Source of the DNA: Pseudomonas sp. HMWF021
GTDB taxonomy: Bacteria > Pseudomonadota > Gammaproteobacteria > Pseudomonadales > Pseudomonadaceae
Length of the DNA stretch: 33,357 nt
Assembly: GCF_003061005.1 (NCBI RefSeq)
Contig: NZ_QAIK01000104.1
Span: forward strand, 1 to 33,357
Reading direction: 5' to 3'
Numbering within the stretch: the stretch's first letter is position 1; each line of letters starts with the position of its first letter. The translations under genes and the position numbers were made by a program. Below are positions 26,601 to 33,357 of this stretch, piece after piece. Under the pieces are notes generated by a model, which saw nothing but the letters and a program-made list of their open reading frames with translations, was not told the DNA's origin and did no database searches.

Positions 26601-29231
26601 ATGGGCAAATCGCTGGTCATTGTGGAATCCCCGGCTAAGGCCAAGACCATCAACAAGTATCTGGGCAACCAATACGTGGTGAAGTCGAGTATCGGCCATA
26701 TCCGAGACCTGCCCACCAGCGGTTCGGCTAGCGCCAGCAAAGAGCCGGCCGCCAAGCGCGGCAAGGCTGCCGCAGGTGAAGGGCCGGTGCTCACGCCGAA
26801 AGAGAAGGCGCGCAAGCAGCTCGTCTCGCGCATGGGGGTCGATCCCGAGCATGGCTGGAAAGCCAAGTACGAGATTCTCCCGGGCAAGGAGAAGGTCATC
26901 GAAGAGCTGCGCCGGCTCGCCAAGGATGCTGACACCATCTATCTCGCAACCGACTTGGATCGCGAGGGGGAAGCCATTGCCTGGCACCTGCGCGAAGCCA
27001 TCGGTGGTGACGACAGCCGCTACAAGCGTGTGGTGTTCAACGAAATCACCAAGAAGGCGATTCAGGAAGCCTTCTCCGAGCCGGGCGAGCTGGACATCGA
27101 TCGTGTGAACGCCCAGCAGGCGCGTCGTTTCCTCGACCGCGTTGTGGGTTACATGGTCTCGCCGCTGCTGTGGGCGAAAATCGCCCGTGGCCTGTCGGCC
27201 GGTCGGGTGCAATCGGTTGCCGTGAAGCTGGTGGTGGAGCGTGAACGCGAGATCCGTGCGTTCAACCCGGAAGAGTACTGGGAAGTGCATGCCGATCTCG
27301 GCACCACCAAAGGCTCGACCGTACGCTTCGAAGTCGCTCGCGAGAAAGGCGAAGCCTTCAAGCCGCTCAACGAAGCCCAGGCCATGGCCGCGCTGGAGAA
27401 GCTCAAGTCTTCCAGCTACAGCATCGTCAAGCGCGAAGACAAGCCGACCAGCAGCAAGCCGTCGGCGCCGTTCATCACGTCCACCCTGCAGCAGGCTGCG
27501 AGCAACCGCCTGGGCTTCGGCGTGAAGAAAACCATGATGATGGCCCAGCGTCTGTACGAAGCCGGCTACATCACTTACATGCGTACCGACTCGACCAACC
27601 TCTCGGCTGACGCCGTGGCGATGGCGCGCACTTACATCGAAGACGAGTTCGGCAAGAAGTACCTGCCGGAAACCCCGAACGTCTACAGCAGCAAGGAAGG
27701 CGCACAAGAGGCTCACGAAGCGATTCGACCGTCTGACGCCAACACCACGCCGAGCAAGCTGGCGGGTATGGAGCGTGACGCTGAGCGCCTCTATGAGCTG
27801 ATCTGGCGCCAGTTCCTCGCTTGCCAGATGCTGCCAGCGCAATACCTGTCGACCACCGTCAGCGTCGGTGCTGGTGACTTCGAGTTGCGCGCCAAGGGCC
27901 GTATCCTCAAGTTCGACGGTTACACCCGCGTTATGCCGCAGATCGCCAAGCCTGGCGATGACGACGTTCTGCCCGATATGGCGCAAGGCGACGTGATGAA
28001 GCTGATCAAGCTCGATCCGTCGCAGCATTTCACCAAGCCGCCGGCGCGTTATTCGGAAGCCAGCCTGGTAAAAGAGATGGAAAAACGCGGTATCGGTCGT
28101 CCTTCGACCTACGCTGCGATCATTTCGACCATCCAGGATCGCGGCTACGTGACCCTGCACAACCGTCGCTTCTATTCGGAAAAGATGGGCGACATCGTCA
28201 CCGAGCGCCTGTCGGAGAGCTTCTCGAACCTCATGGACTACGGCTTCACCGCCGGCATGGAAGAGAACCTCGACGATGTGGCTCAGGGTGAGCGCGACTG
28301 GAAAAACGTGCTGGACGAGTTCTACGGCGATTTCAAGAAGAAGCTCGAAGTGGCCGAAAACCCGGACAACGGCATGCGTGCCAACCAGCCGGTCATGACT
28401 GACATTCCGTGCACCACGTGTGGTCGTCCGATGCAGATCCGTACGGCATCGACCGGCGTGTTCCTCGGGTGCTCGGGCTACAGCCTGCCACCGAAAGAGC
28501 GCTGCAAGGCCACCGTCAACCTGGTGCCGGGCGATGAAATCGCCGCGGACGACGAGGGTGAGTCGGAATCGCTGGTGCTGCGCGGCAAGCATCGCTGCCC
28601 GATCTGCAGCACGGCGATGGACGCCTATCTGCTCGACGAGAAGCGCAAGCTGCACATCTGCGGTAACAACCCGGATTGCGCTGGCTACGAAATCGAAGAA
28701 GGCAACTACCGCATCAAGGGCTACGAAGGTCCGAGCCTGGAGTGCGACAAGTGCGGCAGCGAGATGCAACTCAAGACCGGCCGTTTTGGCAAGTTCTTCG
28801 GTTGCACCAACCCGACCTGCAAGAACACCCGCAAGCTGCTGAAGAGCGGTGATGCGGCGCCGCCGAAGATGGACCCGGTGAAGATGCCTGAACTCAAGTG
28901 CGAGAAGGTCAACGACACCTACATCCTGCGCGACGGTGCGTCCGGTCTGTTCCTGGCGGCCAGCCAGTTCCCGAAAAACCGGGAGACTCGTGCTCCGCTG
29001 GTGATCGAGATTCTGCCGCACAAGGACGAGATCGATCCGAAGTACCACTTCCTGTGCGATGCGCCGCAGAAGGATCCTGATGGTCTGCCAGCGGTCATCC
29101 GCTACAGCCGCAAGACCAAGGAGCAATACGTGCAGACCGAAGTAGACGGCAAGCCTACCGGCTGGAAGGCGTACTACGACGGTGGCAAGTGGACGGTTGA
29201 AGACAAGCGTACGAAAGCCAAGGCTGAGTAA
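26601..29231 (+). CDS. topA: DNA topoisomerase I (type IA)
   Basis: The 876-residue enzyme relaxes negative supercoils by a transient 5'-phosphotyrosine link. The TOPRIM domain starts at once ([13 protein letters not shown]) and carries the acidic [14 protein letters not shown] metal motif. Catalytic Tyr326 lies in ITYMRTDST. The C-terminal region has three four-cysteine zinc-ribbon modules, beginning near [16 protein letters not shown] and CDKCGSEM, followed by a basic tail typical of Pseudomonas TopA. A lysine- and alanine-rich insertion (about residues 38-72) follows the GHIRDLP motif. Size is normal for the genus. The start at 26601 follows an AGGAA site. Confidence 0.97.
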   Translation: MGKSLVIVESPAKAKTINKYLGNQYVVKSSIGHIRDLPTSGSASASKEPAAKRGKAAAGEGPVLTPKEKARKQLVSRMGVDPEHGWKAKYEILPGKEKVIEELRRLAKDADTIYLATDLDREGEAIAWHLREAIGGDDSRYKRVVFNEITKKAIQEAFSEPGELDIDRVNAQQARRFLDRVVGYMVSPLLWAKIARGLSAGRVQSVAVKLVVEREREIRAFNPEEYWEVHADLGTTKGSTVRFEVAREKGEAFKPLNEAQAMAALEKLKSSSYSIVKREDKPTSSKPSAPFITSTLQQAASNRLGFGVKKTMMMAQRLYEAGYITYMRTDSTNLSADAVAMARTYIEDEFGKKYLPETPNVYSSKEGAQEAHEAIRPSDANTTPSKLAGMERDAERLYELIWRQFLACQMLPAQYLSTTVSVGAGDFELRAKGRILKFDGYTRVMPQIAKPGDDDVLPDMAQGDVMKLIKLDPSQHFTKPPARYSEASLVKEMEKRGIGRPSTYAAIISTIQDRGYVTLHNRRFYSEKMGDIVTERLSESFSNLMDYGFTAGMEENLDDVAQGERDWKNVLDEFYGDFKKKLEVAENPDNGMRANQPVMTDIPCTTCGRPMQIRTASTGVFLGCSGYSLPPKERCKATVNLVPGDEIAADDEGESESLVLRGKHRCPICSTAMDAYLLDEKRKLHICGNNPDCAGYEIEEGNYRIKGYEGPSLECDKCGSEMQLKTGRFGKFFGCTNPTCKNTRKLLKSGDAAPPKMDPVKMPELKCEKVNDTYILRDGASGLFLAASQFPKNRETRAPLVIEILPHKDEIDPKYHFLCDAPQKDPDGLPAVIRYSRKTKEQYVQTEVDGKPTGWKAYYDGGKWTVEDKRTKAKAE

Positions 29232-29248
29232 GCGTCAGTCCGAGACAT

Positions 29249-29295
29249 AAAAGGCCGCATGATGACCCTCGGGTTTTCATGCGGCCTTTTTGTTT
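29249..29295 (+). terminator. Intrinsic terminator of topA
   Basis: A 14-bp stem (29249-29262 with 29277-29290, AAAAGGCCGCATGA and complement), with an ACCC/GGGT inner hairpin, is followed by a T-rich run. Confidence 0.9.
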
Positions 29296-29375
29296 TGTGC
29301 TTGCGGTGGCATCGGCTGATCCACGACACTGTCCGGCCTGTGTGACGCAATTATTTCGCTGTGGAGACTGCCGGC

Positions 29376-29900
29376 ATGGCGCACGAACTCTATACCCGTA
29401 CCAATCAGAAGATCTATTTCGCCGGCCTGTCGTTGGAAGCTCTGGCTCGCGCCGAGGAGGGGCGGGCCATGAACGCGTTGGCGCTGATTCAGGCCGGGCG
29501 TGAATCGGCGTTGTTTCATCTTTATGGTGCGCTATTGGGGTTGTGCCACGAAATCGCCGGTTTCTACCGTCTGCCTCAGGCCAATTCGCCACGGGCAGAG
29601 ATGTTGCTGACTCGTGAAACTCTGGAGTCGATCGCGATCCCTGAGTTGGCCGAGATGGTTGAATTGGCCGGCAATCCTGAAACCTGGCTGGCGAAACTGC
29701 TGGCGGCGCATTCGGCGTTGTTCCAACCGCCACGGGTGCCGCACAAGCCCAAGGGTGATGTGACGCAGCCATTGATTCAGGCGGTTAATCTGGATGAAGA
29801 AGAGGCGACGCATGAGCTGAGTCGCGAAGAGCTGGAGAGCTGGCGGCAGAATCTAAAAGGGCTGGCCATCCGCTTTCGCGAAGGCTTGAACGAGTGCTGA
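29376..29900 (+). CDS. DUF6586-type conserved Pseudomonas protein
   Basis: The 174-residue soluble product lacks signal or membrane segments and is mostly helical. It begins MAHELYTRTNQKIYFAGLSL, has an AEEGRAMNALALIQAGRESALFHLYGALL helix pair, a central Leu-rich segment, a Pro/Lys linker near residue 125 and an acidic C-terminal part. It corresponds to the conserved gene between topA and sulA/lexA in P. aeruginosa; its function is unknown. I chose the ATG at 29376, with GGAG nine bases before it; an in-frame GTG start at 29361 overlaps that site. It is separated from topA by a terminator. Confidence 0.8.
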   Translation: MAHELYTRTNQKIYFAGLSLEALARAEEGRAMNALALIQAGRESALFHLYGALLGLCHEIAGFYRLPQANSPRAEMLLTRETLESIAIPELAEMVELAGNPETWLAKLLAAHSALFQPPRVPHKPKGDVTQPLIQAVNLDEEEATHELSREELESWRQNLKGLAIRFREGLNEC

Positions 29901-30006
29901 GGGCAATTGACACGGTGGCAATCTGAAACATGCTGCTGGTCAAGATCCCGAGCGAAGCACGAATGATGTCTATATAATCCCTGCCTTTCGTGGAGAACAG
30001 ACCTAT

Positions 30007-30240
30007 ATGCCAACGTCCTTTCTAGAAATTGTCGAGTTACCAGACGGCCGAATCGAACTGCGCAGGGCTGAGGACGAGGGTTCTCTGGTGACGCTGGATT
30101 TCTCCGAGGATGCCAAGGCGTTCCTGCAAGGCCAGCACGTGGAAATCGCCAAGGCGATGTTGAGCGTCGGCGTGCAGATGGCCGGTCGTATGGTTGAAGG
30201 CGAGTTTGATAAGGAAGAAGGGCCACGGGTTCTGCATTGA
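30007..30240 (+). CDS. Small conserved hypothetical protein (77 residues)
   Basis: The 77-residue soluble product begins with a strand-turn-strand (SFLEIVELPDGRIELRRA), then an acidic strand and two helices (EDAKAFLQGQHVEIAKAMLSVGVQMAGRMVEG) and an acidic tail. No enzyme motif, signal or membrane segment is visible. It corresponds to a conserved Pseudomonas gene in this neighbourhood of unknown function. A GGAG site precedes the ATG. A TATAAT hexamer at 29973-29978 lies 28 bp upstream but lacks a clear -35. A small hairpin (GGCTTCTC/GAGAAGCC, 30270-30293) follows the gene, without a T-run. Confidence 0.75.
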   Translation: MPTSFLEIVELPDGRIELRRAEDEGSLVTLDFSEDAKAFLQGQHVEIAKAMLSVGVQMAGRMVEGEFDKEEGPRVLH

Positions 30241-30325
30241 GCCCCGCCTGTCGGCGTTTGCATCAAGTCGGCTTCTCTATCCCTGGAGAAGCCATGCGCT
30301 TCACACAGCGCGTGTTACAACAGTA

Positions 30326-30800
30326 TCAACCCAATCGAATGTTCAGACTCTGAGCGTCGCCCGTGCGGGCTGCGCTGATCAACTGTTGCCGTGAACCTGT
30401 GCTCAGCGGGTTTAGCCAGCTCACCACTGTGTGGCTACGACCCAAGCGCAGCGCTTCACATGCCAGTTGCTGGGCGCTTTGCGCGCCACGTGGTTGCAGC
30501 AGCAGAATGCGTTCACGATTCAGGCCGGCCTCTCGCAGCCAGATCTGGGTCAGACTGGCAGGCGGGGCGATCAGTGTCAGCCAGCGTGCGTCCTGATCCT
30601 CGCTCAGTTCGCGAAGGATCGGGGCAAGCAGGTTCAGGCAGTTCCCGGCCGCACCGCGCAGTGACAGCTCACTGAATACTTCCGGTTCGGCAATCCATGG
30701 ACGTTCGACCACATCTTTTAGGGCCGGCGCCATGGGTTGTGCCAGAAACGCTTCGAATAAAGGCAGTTGTGTTTGCTGGGGGGGGATGTGGGAACTGCAT
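30326..30800 (-). pseudogene. sulA: SOS cell-division inhibitor SulA, start out of frame at a C8 tract
   Basis: SulA blocks FtsZ assembly during the SOS response. The body of the gene (135 codons from 30733) is intact and SulA-like, including ARWLTLIAPPASLTQIWLREAG and LLLQPRGAQSAQQLACEALRLGR. The expected start is the ATG at 30800, with a perfect AGGAGG site right after the lexA stop, reading MQFPH. It is followed by eight C (30778-30785 on the plus strand). Seven would join this start to the frame reading QQTQLPLFEAFLAQPMAP; eight send it into a stop at 30669-30671 after 43 codons. The internal ATG at 30733 has no ribosome binding site. The cause may be mutation, slippage at the homopolymer, or a sequencing error. 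Confidence 0.82.
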
Positions 30801-30810
30801 AAAGCCTCCT

Positions 30811-31419
30811 TTAGCGGCGGATGACGCCGACACTCAAGCCTTCGATCACCAGTTCCTGGTCTTTCAGGTCGACTTCGATGGGGGCGAACTCAGGGTTTTC
30901 GGCAATCAGCCAGACTTTGCTGCCTTCGCGCTTGAAGCGTTTGACCGTCACTTCATCGCCGATTCGTGCAACGACTACCTGGCCATTGCGTGCTTCGCGG
31001 GTGGTATGCACCGCCAGCAGGTCACCGTCGAAAATACCGATGTCCTTCATGCTCATGCCATGCACGCGCAACAGGTAGTCGGCGCGTGGGTGAAAGAAGG
31101 CCGGGTTGATGTTGCAGGATTCTTCGATGTGCTGCTGGGCGAGGATCGGTGCGCCGGCGGCGACTCGACCAATGATCGGCAGGGTGGTGTCGTCAGCCTT
31201 GGCTTCGAAGCCCGGGATGCGAATGCCGCGTGAGGCACCCGGAGTCATCTCGATGGCGCCTTTGCGGGCGAGGGCCTTGAGATGTTCTTCAGCCGCGTTC
31301 GGCGACTTGAAGCCCAGCTCCTGAGCAATTTCCGCGCGGGTGGGCGGGTAGCCGTTGTCTTCGAGGCAGCGTTTGATGAAGGCCAGAATCTCGGCTTGGC
31401 GTGGCGTCAGCTTTAGCAT
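30811..31419 (-). CDS. lexA: LexA repressor of the SOS response
   Basis: The 202-residue repressor binds SOS boxes and cleaves itself when RecA filaments form. The N-terminal winged helix ends near residue 65. The cleavage bond is Ala88-Gly89 in VAAGAP, with Ser123 in HGMSM and Lys160 in TVKRF as the catalytic dyad, so autocleavage should work. Two SOS boxes lie 10 and 29 bases before the start, indicating autoregulation. sulA follows immediately, its ribosome binding site directly after the lexA stop, so the two form a lexA-sulA operon. It is divergent from psrA. Confidence 0.97.
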   Translation of the reverse strand: MLKLTPRQAEILAFIKRCLEDNGYPPTRAEIAQELGFKSPNAAEEHLKALARKGAIEMTPGASRGIRIPGFEAKADDTTLPIIGRVAAGAPILAQQHIEESCNINPAFFHPRADYLLRVHGMSMKDIGIFDGDLLAVHTTREARNGQVVVARIGDEVTVKRFKREGSKVWLIAENPEFAPIEVDLKDQELVIEGLSVGVIRR

Positions 31420-31429
31420 ATTGATCGCT

Positions 31430-31481
31430 CTGTCTTTTTATACAGTGACTGGGATTATATACAGTGAAGCAGCCTTGGCAA
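31430..31481 (-). promoter_or_regulatory. lexA promoter with two SOS boxes
   Basis: On the minus strand TTGCCA (31476-31481), a 16-base spacer and a perfect TATAAT (31454-31459) form the promoter. One SOS box, CTGTATATAATCCCAG (31449-31464), covers the -10 and has a CCAG right half. A second, CTGTATAAAAAGACAG (31430-31445), matches CTGT-N8-ACAG exactly. The centres are 19 bp apart. Confidence 0.88.
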
Positions 31482-31589
31482 TGGCCGTTTTTTTGTAGCC
31501 CGCCGGACGGTCGGTCTGCGACTTTTCTAATGAGCAGTTGCGGTGTGGTTAAATAGCTGACCGACCATTCCCAAAACGAACTGGCAGGC

Positions 31590-31633
31590 TTGACAAGGCA
31601 CAGGCTGAAACGTATGTTTCAAACAAGTGTTTG
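31590..31633 (+). promoter_or_regulatory. psrA promoter with two perfect PsrA boxes
   Basis: TTGACA (31590-31595), a 17-base spacer and TATGTT (31613-31618) form the promoter. GAAACGTATGTTTC (31607-31620) covers the -10, and CAAACAAGTGTTTG (31620-31633) follows, sharing one base. Both match G/CAAAC-N4-GTTTG/C exactly, which implies autorepression by PsrA. Confidence 0.87.
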
Positions 31634-31648
31634 TCAGGCGGAGTAGCC

Positions 31649-32356
31649 ATGGCCCAGTCGGAAACCGTTGAACGCATTCTTGATGCTGCCGAGCAATTGT
31701 TCGCGGAGAAAGGTTTTGCCGAAACCTCATTGCGTTTGATCACCAGTAAGGCCGGGGTAAACCTCGCGGCGGTGAACTATCATTTCGGCTCCAAGAAGGC
31801 GCTGATCCAGGCAGTTTTCTCGCGTTTTCTCGGGCCGTTCTGCATTAGCCTCGATAAAGAGCTTGAGCGCCGCCAGTCCAAGCCCGAACACAAGCCCACT
31901 CTTGAAGAACTGCTGGAAATGCTCGTTGAGCAGGCACTGGTGGTGCAGCCTCGCAGTGGTAATGACCTGTCGATTTTCATGCGTTTGCTCGGGCTTGCTT
32001 TCAGCCAGAGCCAGGGCCACCTGCGTCGTTATCTGGAGGACATGTACGGCAAGGTTTTCCGTCGCTACATGCTGCTGGTCAACGAAGCTGCGCCACGCAT
32101 TCCTCCAATCGAACTGTTCTGGCGCGTGCACTTCATGCTCGGCGCTGCGGCTTTCAGCATGTCTGGCATCAAGGCATTGCGTGCGATTGCCGAAACCGAT
32201 TTTGGCGTCAACACTTCGATTGAACAGGTAATGCGCCTGATGGTGCCGTTCCTCGCCGCTGGCATGCGCGCCGAAACCGGCGTCACCGACCCGGCGATGG
32301 CAACTGCGCAGCTTCGCCCGCGCAGCAAATCGACCCCGGTCGCCGCCAAGGTTTAG
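31649..32356 (+). CDS. psrA: TetR-family fatty-acid-responsive regulator PsrA
   Basis: The 235-residue protein has an N-terminal TetR helix-turn-helix (AEQLFAEKGFAETSLRLIT then AGVNLAAVNYHFGSKKALI), nearly identical to PsrA as I know it from other pseudomonads, and a helical ligand-binding C-terminal domain. PsrA represses itself and beta-oxidation genes, is released by long-chain fatty acids such as oleate, and activates rpoS. I chose the ATG at 31649 with GGAG before it; an upstream in-frame start at 31631 would lie inside the operator. Boxes matching its consensus occur here and in the fadBA leader. A GC hairpin (AGCCGCGC/GCGCGGCT, 32355-32378) overlaps the stop. Confidence 0.94.
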   Translation: MAQSETVERILDAAEQLFAEKGFAETSLRLITSKAGVNLAAVNYHFGSKKALIQAVFSRFLGPFCISLDKELERRQSKPEHKPTLEELLEMLVEQALVVQPRSGNDLSIFMRLLGLAFSQSQGHLRRYLEDMYGKVFRRYMLLVNEAAPRIPPIELFWRVHFMLGAAAFSMSGIKALRAIAETDFGVNTSIEQVMRLMVPFLAAGMRAETGVTDPAMATAQLRPRSKSTPVAAKV

Positions 32357-32422
32357 CCGCGCACGGGTGGGCGCGGCTGCTTGTATCCGCTAAGCTAGCC
32401 GCCCATGCCGACTCTCGTTCTG

Positions 32423-32497
32423 AACCCGATCTTCATAGAAATTACTGAACTGCCGGGCACTGCTCACGGTAGTGATTTCTGGCGGATCGGGTTTTTC
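32423..32497 (+). terminator. Terminator-like long hairpin just upstream of nagZ
   Basis: AACCCGATC (32423-32431) pairs with GATCGGGTT (32485-32493), which runs into TTTCGTTTT. Inside it AGAAATTACT pairs with AGTGATTTCT with one G-U, and CTGCCG pairs with CGGTAG with one G-U. It ends 18 bases before the nagZ ATG. It may be the psrA terminator or a leader attenuator of nagZ. Confidence 0.6.
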
Positions 32498-32514
32498 GTT
32501 TTCAAGGAATCTCT

Positions 32515-33357
32515 ATGACTGCTGGCCTGCAAGGCTCGTTGATGGTGGACGTCGCCGGTACCTGGCTGACGGCCGAAGATCGCCAATTGTTGCGTCAGCC
32601 CGAAGTGGGCGGCTTGATCATTTTCGCGCGCAACATCGAGCATCCACGCCAGGTGCGTGAGCTCAGTGCGGCGATCCGCGCCATTCGCCCGGATCTGCTG
32701 CTGGCGGTGGACCAGGAGGGCGGTCGCGTGCAACGCCTGCGTCAGGGCTTCGTGCGCCTGCCGGCGATGCGCGCCATTGCCGACAACCCGAACGCCGAAT
32801 ACCTCGCCGAGCAGTGCGGCTGGATCATGGCCACCGAAGTGCTGGCAGTCGGCCTCGACCTGAGCTTCGCCCCCGTGCTGGATCTGGATTACCAGCGCAG
32901 CGCCGTGGTCGGCACCCGTTCGTTCGAGGGTGATCCCGAGCGCGCTGCGTTGCTCGCCGGCGCCTTCATCCGTGGCATGAACAGCGCGGGCATGGCCGCT
33001 ACCGGCAAGCATTTCCCCGGTCACGGCTGGGCCGAGGCGGATTCCCATGTGGCGATCCCGAATGACGAGCGCAGCCTCGACGAGATCCGCGCCAACGATC
33101 TCGTACCGTTCGCCCGGCTCAGCAAGCAACTGGCTGCGGTCATGCCGGCGCACGTCATCTATCCGCAAGTCGATTCGCAGCCAGCCGGGTTCTCCCGCCG
33201 CTGGTTGCAGGACATTCTGCGCGGCGAATTGCAGTTCGACGGCGTGATCTTCAGCGACGACCTGTCGATGGCCGGCGCCCACGTGGTCGGCGATGCCGCC
33301 AGCCGAATTGAAGCCGCGCTCAGCGCCGGTTGCGACATGGGTCTGGTGTGCAACGAC
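32515..33357 (+). CDS. nagZ: Beta-N-acetylhexosaminidase NagZ, 3' end beyond the window
   Basis: The 281 residues present belong to a family 3 glycoside hydrolase that removes GlcNAc from anhydromuropeptides in the cytoplasm during cell-wall recycling, producing inducers of AmpC beta-lactamase. The substrate-binding LAVDQEGGRVQRL motif, the flexible loop KHFPGHG followed by DSH (the His-Asp acid/base pair) and the nucleophile region FSDDLSM are all present. The full family length is about 330-340 residues, so roughly 50 are missing at the right edge. The ATG at 32515 follows an AAGGAA site. It follows psrA on the same strand, with a terminator-like hairpin between. Confidence 0.95.
   Translation, partial: MTAGLQGSLMVDVAGTWLTAEDRQLLRQPEVGGLIIFARNIEHPRQVRELSAAIRAIRPDLLLAVDQEGGRVQRLRQGFVRLPAMRAIADNPNAEYLAEQCGWIMATEVLAVGLDLSFAPVLDLDYQRSAVVGTRSFEGDPERAALLAGAFIRGMNSAGMAATGKHFPGHGWAEADSHVAIPNDERSLDEIRANDLVPFARLSKQLAAVMPAHVIYPQVDSQPAGFSRRWLQDILRGELQFDGVIFSDDLSMAGAHVVGDAASRIEAALSAGCDMGLVCND

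Noticed and set aside
30294..30353. Short plus-strand frame MRFTQRVLQQYQ after the 77-residue gene
   Set aside because: Only 19 codons, no ribosome binding site, and it overlaps the end of sulA.

Overview
The window reads as chromosomal DNA of a fluorescent-group Pseudomonas (P. fluorescens/koreensis-like). The evidence is the gene content and order nagZ-psrA-lexA-sulA-topA-fadA-fadB and acnA-rlmM-tusA, together with many copies of the two short palindromic repeats typical of this group (cores GTAGGAGCTGCCGCAGGC and GTGGGAGCGGGCTTGCTCGC). Most genes are housekeeping. I see no prophage, insertion sequence, CRISPR array or tRNA.

Layout. 1-76: 3' end of a 5S rRNA gene and the rRNA operon terminator. 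267-2159: a PBP2-type transpeptidase gene standing alone. 2226-5330: a minus-strand block with a lipoprotein, an XRE regulator plus DUF2975 membrane protein pair, an LprI-like periplasmic protein, and an ADP-ribosylglycohydrolase gene broken by one in-frame stop. 5528-6824: a coupled SRPBCC/AHSA1 and APH(6)-type kinase pair. 6853-7043: a small RNA with the hallmarks of RsmX (AGGGA loops, repeated GGA motifs, GacA-type upstream site, terminator). 7148-14521: acnA, rlmM, tusA, a PmpM-like MATE pump and pdxB, punctuated by repeats. 14721-21108: a small conserved protein, an MsbA-related ABC exporter, the lytic transglycosylase slt and the ABC-F protein uup. 21290-22267: a universal stress protein and a membrane-anchored protein. 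22798-29231: fadBA, a DUF1653 protein and topA. 29376-33357: two small conserved proteins, sulA/lexA, psrA and the start of nagZ.

How the genes connect. psrA and fadBA appear to form one regulatory circuit. Both leaders carry two 14-bp PsrA-type boxes overlapping by exactly one base, a perfect pair at psrA and a degenerate pair at fadB. lexA has two SOS boxes, one covering its -10, and shares a divergent intergenic region with psrA. sulA follows lexA with its ribosome binding site abutting the lexA stop, but a run of eight C just after its start codon puts the start out of frame with the body of the gene. The RsmX-like RNA would link this locus to Gac/Rsm control.

I did not find an entirely new multi-gene system. 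The most useful observations are the RsmX-like RNA, the duplicated PsrA operator geometry, the two broken genes (sulA and the ADP-ribosylglycohydrolase), a hairpin plus T-run just upstream of nagZ, and a repeat copy that supplies an ABC transporter's stop codon and encloses a terminator.
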